Shown here one piece after another: positions 58,265 to 64,000 of a DNA stretch of 64,000 nucleotides. How positions within the stretch are numbered: the first letter of the stretch is position 1; every line of letters starts with the position of its first letter. The notes under the pieces were generated by a model, which saw only the letters and a program-made list of their open reading frames with translations, had not been told where the DNA came from and made no database searches. The DNA comes from Antedon bifida (taxonomy: Eukaryota; Echinodermata; Crinoidea; Comatulida; Antedonidae): NCBI GenBank assembly GCA_963402885.1, contig OY727098.1, positions 5,327,001-5,391,000 of the forward strand. Direction: 5' to 3'. The position numbers were made by a program, and so were the translations under genes.

Positions 58265-59475
58265 TTTAATTGTTTTTTCATTCTTGTTTTAAGCAGTATC
58301 TGTCTTAAAATAAGTAACAATTTACCGATTTTTTAAAATAGAATTCTTGTTTCAAGCAATATTTTTCTCAATTTATTTGATAGAATTCTTGATTCAAGCA
58401 ATATTTTTCTTAAAGTAGGTAAGAATATTCCGATTTTTTTTTTACAGAATTCTTGTTTCCAGTAATATTTTTCTTGAAATAAGTAAGAATTTACCGAATT
58501 TCATTTTATAGAGTTCTTGTTTCAAGCAATATTTGTCTTAAAATAAGTAAGAATATTCCGATTTGTATTTTATAGAATTCTTGTTTCAAGCAATATATTT
58601 CTTAAAATAAGTAAGAATATTCCCATTTGTATTTATTTAATTCTTATTTCAAGCAATATTTTTCTTAAAATAAGTAAGAATATTCCGATTTGTATTTTTT
58701 GAATTCTTGTTTCAAGCAATATTATTCTTAAAATAAGTAAGAATATTCCGATTTGTATTTTTTGAATTCTTGTTTCAAGCAGTATATTTCTTAAAATAAG
58801 CAAGAATATTCCGATTTGTATTTTCTAGAATTCTTGTTTTAAGCAAAATTTTCCTTAAAATAAGTAAGAATATTCCGATTTTTATTTTTAGTATTCTTGT
58901 TTCAAGCAATATATTTCTTAAAATAAGTAAGAATATTCCGATTTTTATTTGTAGAATTCTTGTTTCAAGCAATATTTTTCTTAAAATAAGTAAGAATATT
59001 CCGATTTGTATTTTTAGTATTCTTGTTTCAAGCAATATATTTCTTAAAATAAGTAAGAATGTTCCGATTTTTATTTGTAGAATTCTTGTTTCAAGCAATA
59101 TATTTCTTAAAATAAGTAAGAATATTCCGATTTGTATTTTTTAGAATTCTTGTTTTAAGCAAGATATTTCTTAAAATAAGTAATAATATTCCGATTTGTA
59201 TTTTTTAGAATTCTTGTTTTAAGCAAGATATTTCTTAAAATAAGTAAGAATATTCCGATTTTTATTTGTTGAATTCTTGTTTCAAGCAAGATATTTCTTA
59301 AAATAAGTAAGAATATTCCGATTTTTATTTGTAGAATTCTTGTTTCAAGCAAGATATTTCTTAAAATAAGTAAGAATATTCCGATTTTTATTTGTTGAAT
59401 TCTTGTTTTAAGCAAGATATTTCTTAAAATAAGTAAGAATATTCCGATTTTTATTTGTAGAATTCTTAAATAATA
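58265..59475. repeat. 63-bp tandem array, about 19 copies
   Basis: Units of 63 bp measured at 58893, 58956, 59019 and 59082. Each holds two inverted 11-mers, CTTGTTTCAAG and CTTAAAATAAG, plus AGTAAGAATATTCCGATTT and often GAATTC. Being a multiple of three, the array stays open on the minus strand with a 21-residue period (LETRILKIKIGIFLLILRNI), which is an artefact. Confidence 0.95.
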
Positions 59476-59477
59476 AT

Positions 59478-59660
59478 AAATTCTTACTTATATTGGGAAA
59501 AAAATTGCCTGAAACAAGAATTCTATAAAATATAAATCATTAAAAATTAATTTTAAGAACGATAAATGAATACTCATTTTAAGTAATATTTTACTTAAAC
59601 AAATAAATTCAAGAATGTTATAAAACATAATATTAACAATACTGTTATTTTCATTAAGAA
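59478..59660. repeat. Inverted copy of the 63-bp unit and degenerate tail
   Basis: AATTCTTACTTATATTGGG and TTGCCTGAAACAAGAATTCT are the reverse complement of one array unit, so the array ends in an inverted copy and could snap back. CTTAAA/TTTAAG dyads continue to about 59640. Confidence 0.75.
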
Positions 59661-59829
59661 CTACAATTTACGTACAAATATGACATTAGGTACAATAATA
59701 TATACAACTTCTTTAAAAAAAACTTGTTTTTATTAATAATTAAATGCCATCAAAAGAAAACTTAAAAACATTAAAATGGTCAAATACAAATTTCGTAAAA
59801 TTCTTCTCCCGCACCTGGGCTTTAAACTA

Positions 59830-61926
59830 TTAGGTGTCTTTAAATTTACTAATGTCTATTAATGATGCTTCAACAGCCTTTGCCAAGTGTACAGGTGTCT
59901 CTTCATCACCAATCACTAACTGTTGAAGGATAGTGAGGCCTACTTCTTGTCATTTTGGATAATCGAAATTCAGAAGGTAAAAAGTGGAGAGGAGAGTAAC
60001 TAGAGCCTCATCTAATTTTGCTTTCTCCATTGTAGTTAGAATTGTTTGCTCAACTTTAATGTAGGCCATTTCTGTGTCCAAAAGCAATACCGGCATATTG
60101 CCTGATCGGCGTGAAGACCAGGTTTCTGGATCTTCATTCATGTTCCTAAACATGAAAAGAGATTAATAATAGTTTTAGTATTTATAAAACTATTACTGTA
60201 ATTGGGTACGGTATGGTTTTTAGAGTCCTATATCTGGGGCGGTAAACACAAAAACATGACGCAATATTAGAACAGTGGTAAGAAGAATTTTACATTATAA
60301 GACATAAGGGTGGGTGGAATATGCATTTGAATTTTTTAATTACAAACGTTGCCTGTTTATACCGATCCCAAAGAAAGGCCTGGCTGTATATCTATTATTC
60401 TTATTTTTAGTTAAATTATTAAGATCTAAATTTATTTTTAATATTACTATTTAGGAAGACAATATGCAAAACGGTGCTCAATCCTGATTGATGCTTTTAT
60501 TCCGTATCAATATGTTTATAATAACAATCATACAATTAAATGTAAATTTTGTTTAATTGTTTGATTTTAATAAATTATTGTAAACATATACCTCAAATTT
60601 TAAGCTACGATAAATTTGATTTTTAAAAAACACTTTTCAACTAAAGACAACTTTTTTTTTAATGTACATAATATTATTTTAAATTTTAAAAACACTAAAT
60701 ACCTTCAGGTTGTCTACAAGGTCGGCAGACTTTTTTTGACGATTTTTTCCCAACAAATATGTTTGACAGATTTGACAATATATGGGTTATCTTTGAACCT
60801 AAACAAAAATAACAAATTGAAAACATTATATAAATTTATTTAAATTAATAAATGAGTGGAATAATGTACGGACATAAACTTGATATAGCTCAAATTGTTA
60901 ATGTAGCCTACAGTTTTGTAGGTAGTCAAGGTAAAAGGAAGGGGAAAGGGTGGGCTGGCCAGGAGAGCATTAATCTGTCAAAAATTATTATTCATAAGTC
61001 ATTTATTTAATTTTAGTTGTTAAAGGGAGGAGTGCATGACACTAGCTTGAACGGTGAAACCAAGCTGTTAAATACGTACACAATATGTACACGTATTTTC
61101 CTCATTACCATTATAAAACTATTTATGAATAGATAAAGGCATAACAACATACACTGTACTTACCAGATGGAGGACTGGTGTTTCTTTTTGAAATACCAAA
61201 ATAAACTATATTATTCACTTCTTCGGACAAATTTGCTAAGCACTTTTTTAAAAAGCTTTCTTTTGTTTTTGATTCCTCTGCCTATCCTAGTAGTATCCTT
61301 CGAACTTCTTCAATTATCTAAAAAATAATTTAAATAACGTTTTTTTTAAAAAGAAATTTGATATAACAATTTTAGTTATGCAGTACAATGGTTTTTTTAA
61401 ATGTCATTATATTTCTCATTGGAATATGTGTATATAAACATGAGGGCATTAATTGAAATAATGGCAAAACAAATACAATATAATTAAACACTTAGTTATT
61501 CATATACATCTACCTTAAAACAAATCCTTCGTAGATATTTCATGGCTACATTACAAAATAACTGTTACATTATAGTCTATTATTTATTATTAATATTAGG
61601 CCATATACCTAGCTGAAATAGCCTAGGTCCGACAATATTTGTCCTCTCTGTCAAAGTCTGAACTAAAATGCTAAGCTATACCTATACACCTCCTGTCAGT
61701 ACAGGCATAGTAGGCTAGACCAACTAACTAGGAAGGGAGCCTAGCCGCCTAGAGGCCTAGGTTAGGCCTAGACTGCTGGCAGTGGTAGATTAAAAAAAAA
61801 TATTATTAAAATATAGGCCTAGCCTAGGCCTAGGCCTAGCCTAATTATTATTGACGAACCTGTTAAAATGTTGGCCACTTCATCATCTATTTCTCGGATC
61901 TTCGACAAAACGTCTTCCTTCGACAT
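59830..61926 (-). pseudogene. Decayed three-exon-like gene relic, unrecognised family
   Basis: On the minus strand: a first exon with ATG at 61926 (MSKEDVLSKIREIDDEVANI, donor at 61860); a middle exon of about 61164-61317 with a clean donor GTAAGT (KCLANLSEEVNNIVYFGISK); a last exon from acceptor TTTAG at 60146 (GNMPVLLLDTEMAYIKVEQT, ALVTLLSTFYLLNFDYPK) to a stop at 59830. The middle and last exons each carry an internal stop and the junction phases do not all fit, so the gene looks dead or exons are missing. From memory, the final part resembles the C-terminus of a large family of uncharacterised zinc-finger/SAM-associated proteins in fish and marine invertebrates. Function unknown. Confidence 0.5.
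61728..61845. repeat. Cluster of TAGGCCTA / CCTAGGCC palindromes
   Basis: GCCTAGAGGCCTAGGTTAGG at 61750 and AGGCCTAGCCTAGGCCTAGG at 61816: four TAGGCCTA octamers within 80 bases, separated by an A-run. Densest spot of an octamer enriched across the window. Confidence 0.85.
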
Positions 61927-62401
61927 TATATTAGACTAATCTTACTATTGAAGCATTGAATATATAAATTGCGATGAAAGGTGTCTTTTACTTATAAACT
62001 CTAGATTTTGAATGATTACTTTAAAAAAACCGTTGGCCATGATCCGGGAGCTAGCTGGGTCATCGACCCCACACAGTGTTGTTTCAACTATCCAAAAAGT
62101 TATCGCTGGCCTTTACCCCAGAATGTATAAGGTCATTATACTGCTCAACGTTAAAGCAAATCTATAAAACGTCTGGACCAACAGTAATACGACATACATA
62201 AATAATGACACATGTTTGTGGCAGTCCGAAAAATGCGACAAGTTGGTGCCAGTAAACCGAAGTAGGTACAGTATTGTGATTGTTGATTTATGAATAATGG
62301 AGGAATTTTCCCCATCCATCATGATGACACATTTCCCAATCTGTATATACAATCACAACAGGTCTAGGCTAGGCTAGGCCTAAGCCTGGTTGCTTAGCCT
62401 T

Positions 62402-62717
62402 CATTGAGGGCGTGTGGCGCTGTGTGTTGGACGTTCGACTACTGATCGTTAGACCGAGGTTCGAATCCAACTCTCGCCGCATTGCTTGTATCCTTAGGCA
62501 AGATACTTTACTTACGTTTGCCTCTCTCCACCCAGGTGTATAAATGGGTACCCGGTTAGATCAAGACACAACTTTGCGCTGATTACTAGCTGCATATATG
62601 GGAGTATGTTTCCATAGGTGTTTGATCAGGAAATGACTGGGGTAATAATGTTCAGCGCATTGAGAGCTTGCTTATATGCGCTATATAAGAATGAACTATT
62701 ATTATTATTATTATTGA
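62402..62717 (+). mobile_element. tRNA-derived SINE, family B, copy 2
   Basis: tRNA-like head (GTGTGTTGGACGTTCGACTA, B box GAGGTTCGAATCCAACTC), body with CACCCAGGTGTATAAATGGG and GATTACTAGCTGCAT, and a tail GCGCTATATAAGAATGAAC followed by (ATT)n. The tail resembles 3' ends of CR1/L2-like LINEs that mobilise SINEs. It contains a stretch (ATCCTTAGGCAAGATACTTT) missing in the copy at 5876. Confidence 0.88.
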
Positions 62718-62803
62718 AGAAAATGTGGTCTTATTCAACTTGTTGTACGCTGAATTGTACGTTTAACGCGCCTATCTAGGCCTACTCTATATTTATTGCT
62801 AAG

Positions 62804-62967
62804 GCATTATAATTCAATTCATGGAAATATTCCGAATTTTCCAATAACATATGGAATTGGTGGTTGCCCGGCAAGCTTTGGAATTTACAATTCGTTTTAC
62901 AAGCATGTCATAAGACGCCATTTTAAAGACGAGTATAACAATCGGCAACCTCCTGCAGTTGACGATG
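62804..62967 (+). CDS. Exon with damaged C2H2-type zinc finger
   Basis: Acceptor GCTAAG and donor GATG|GTAACA bound an open stretch encoding HYNSIHGNIPNFPI, then YGIGGCPASFGIYNSFYKHV and IRRHF. The pattern GC-x12-FYKHV-x2-RH is a C2H2 finger, but the residue where the first Cys is expected is Tyr (YGIGGC). From memory, proteins of this type (CGI-GC...FYxHVxRxH) are common uncharacterised genes in marine invertebrates and fish. It points away from the relic on the minus strand. If the donor is not used, the frame ends at 63008. Probably a pseudogene or mobile-element gene. Confidence 0.5.
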
Positions 62968-63008
62968 GTAACATCAGTATGCCTGGAGAAAACGAGGATG
63001 CCAATTGA

Positions 63009-63684
63009 GGATGAAGTAGAACTAGGCCTAGCTAGACCCGGAGACTGACGAAGTTAATGAAGAAAACAACAATTAAAAAAGGGATGATTTATCAACTGAC
63101 GATAGTACCGATAATTCTAGTATTGTTACTCACTGTTAATGATTATTTAATATAATGATCTTGTTGATGTTCAGCAAGAAGGCCTACTAACTAGAGGATG
63201 AACAAGCAGATAATAGTATAAAAAAATGCTGCTTTCTTTCTACTAAAATTAAAGGAAAGAAACAAGATTCCACAGGTAAGCTATTTTACTTCAAAATTAC
63301 AACAATTATGCATTTTAAACTATTTTTTATTAGAGAAATACGTACGTCTATTTCCTAGGCCTAGCTGGTACTGTTATACAAGACTATTACCTATAGTAAC
63401 TATAGGACTTTGGGTACTATTCTAGGCCCCCGGCATTATACACTCTAAAAGTTTATGTTGCATTTTTTTTGACCAATTTCATTGTTACATTGCATAGCTC
63501 CCCAACTAAAGCACAACTTAGTTTTTAAGCATATTAACTTGAATATTTATAAAAAAATATTAAATCAATATTATTTTCTTTAGGTTGCAGTGCAATCATT
63601 ATTCAAAGCGCAGCTTGATTACCCAGATTCTTTCATCAGTTGAAACTGAAGTGCTAACTGCTCTGACAGTTGTGTGTATATAAG
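63009..63684. other. Gene-free stretch before the right array
   Basis: No further exon of the zinc-finger gene could be confirmed. AT-rich with two TAGGCCTA octamers. Confidence 0.35.
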
Positions 63685-64000
63685 GATATTGACAATCTAT
63701 TTTAAGTAAAACATTCTCAAAATAAGTATTTTTAAGAATATTGCGAATCTTGATTCAAGCAAAAATAGTCTTGATAGGATAGTATTATTATGACTTCTTA
63801 TGTTGAGTAAAACATTTCTCAAAATAAGTATTTTTTAAAATATTGCGAATCTCAATTTAAGCAAAAACAGTCTTGATAAGATAGTATGATATTGACAATC
63901 TATTTTAAGTAAAACATTTCTCAAAATAAGTATTTTTTAAAATATTGCGAATCTCAATTCAAGCAAAAATAGTCTTGATAGGATAGTATGATATTGACTT
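63685..64000. repeat. About 102-bp tandem array running off the right edge
   Basis: AAAACATT(T)CTCAAAATAAG recurs at about 63708, 63809 and 63911. Each unit also has GAATATTGCGAATCT and ATTCAAGCAAAAATAGTCTT. The core AAAATAAGTA...AATATT.CGAAT...TTCAAGCAA is also the core of the 63-bp array at 58265, so the two arrays are related. Confidence 0.85.

Noticed and set aside
58775-59415. Minus-strand ORFs with 21-residue repeats (LLILRNILLETRI)
   Set aside because: Translation of the 63-bp DNA repeat; resembles leucine-rich repeats only by chance.
1-64000. Endogenous viral or LTR elements
   Set aside because: I found no long terminal repeats, protease, integrase, capsid or envelope-like reading frames.

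Overview
The window looks like genomic DNA of an invertebrate animal: AT-rich, with intron-split genes, GT-AG splice sites, long introns, tRNA-derived SINEs, many short inverted-repeat transposons (MITEs) and several minisatellites. The palindromic octamer TAGGCCTA is strongly over-represented, and the gene content (a NACHT-WD repeat protein and a neuregulin-like secreted protein) fits a deuterostome invertebrate. An echinoderm is my best guess, from memory rather than proof.

Layout. (1) 1-12201, + strand: the 3' part of a NACHT and WD-repeat protein gene (NWD1/NWD2-like). I can follow 14 exons in one continuous frame (1139 codons plus stop) from the middle of the NACHT ATPase through 14 WD-like repeats to a basic tail ending CKIL, a possible prenylation (CaaX) signal. 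Its introns hold a SINE, two MITEs and a retroelement-like tail. (2) 12202-about 16600: the 3' flank or UTR, with a ten-copy 34-bp minisatellite and a MITE. (3) 17030-19880: two large minisatellites (65-bp and 147-bp higher-order units) whose long ORFs are repeat artefacts. (4) 20170-24470: a nest of mobile DNA, namely a hAT-like element carrying a SINE, a set of fold-back MITEs inserted in each other, and a second SINE copy. (5) 25789-26185, + strand: a first coding exon with signal peptide, resembling the N-terminal domain of neuregulins, followed by what seems to be a first intron of more than 30 kb. (6) 26186-about 58000: gene-poor DNA with TTAA-flanked MITEs, Tc1-like MITEs, a decayed LINE fragment, a retroelement-like tail and a pre-miRNA-like hairpin. 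(7) 58046-64000: two tandem arrays (63-bp and about 102-bp units) with a shared core, on either side of a decayed minus-strand multi-exon gene and a plus-strand exon with a damaged zinc finger. This last block may be one large, uncharacterised mobile element running off the right edge.

The two recognisable host genes are unrelated in function: an intracellular STAND-type ATPase scaffold and an extracellular signalling ligand. I see no operon-like organisation, no confident tRNA or rRNA gene, no CRISPR array and no recognisable endogenous virus.
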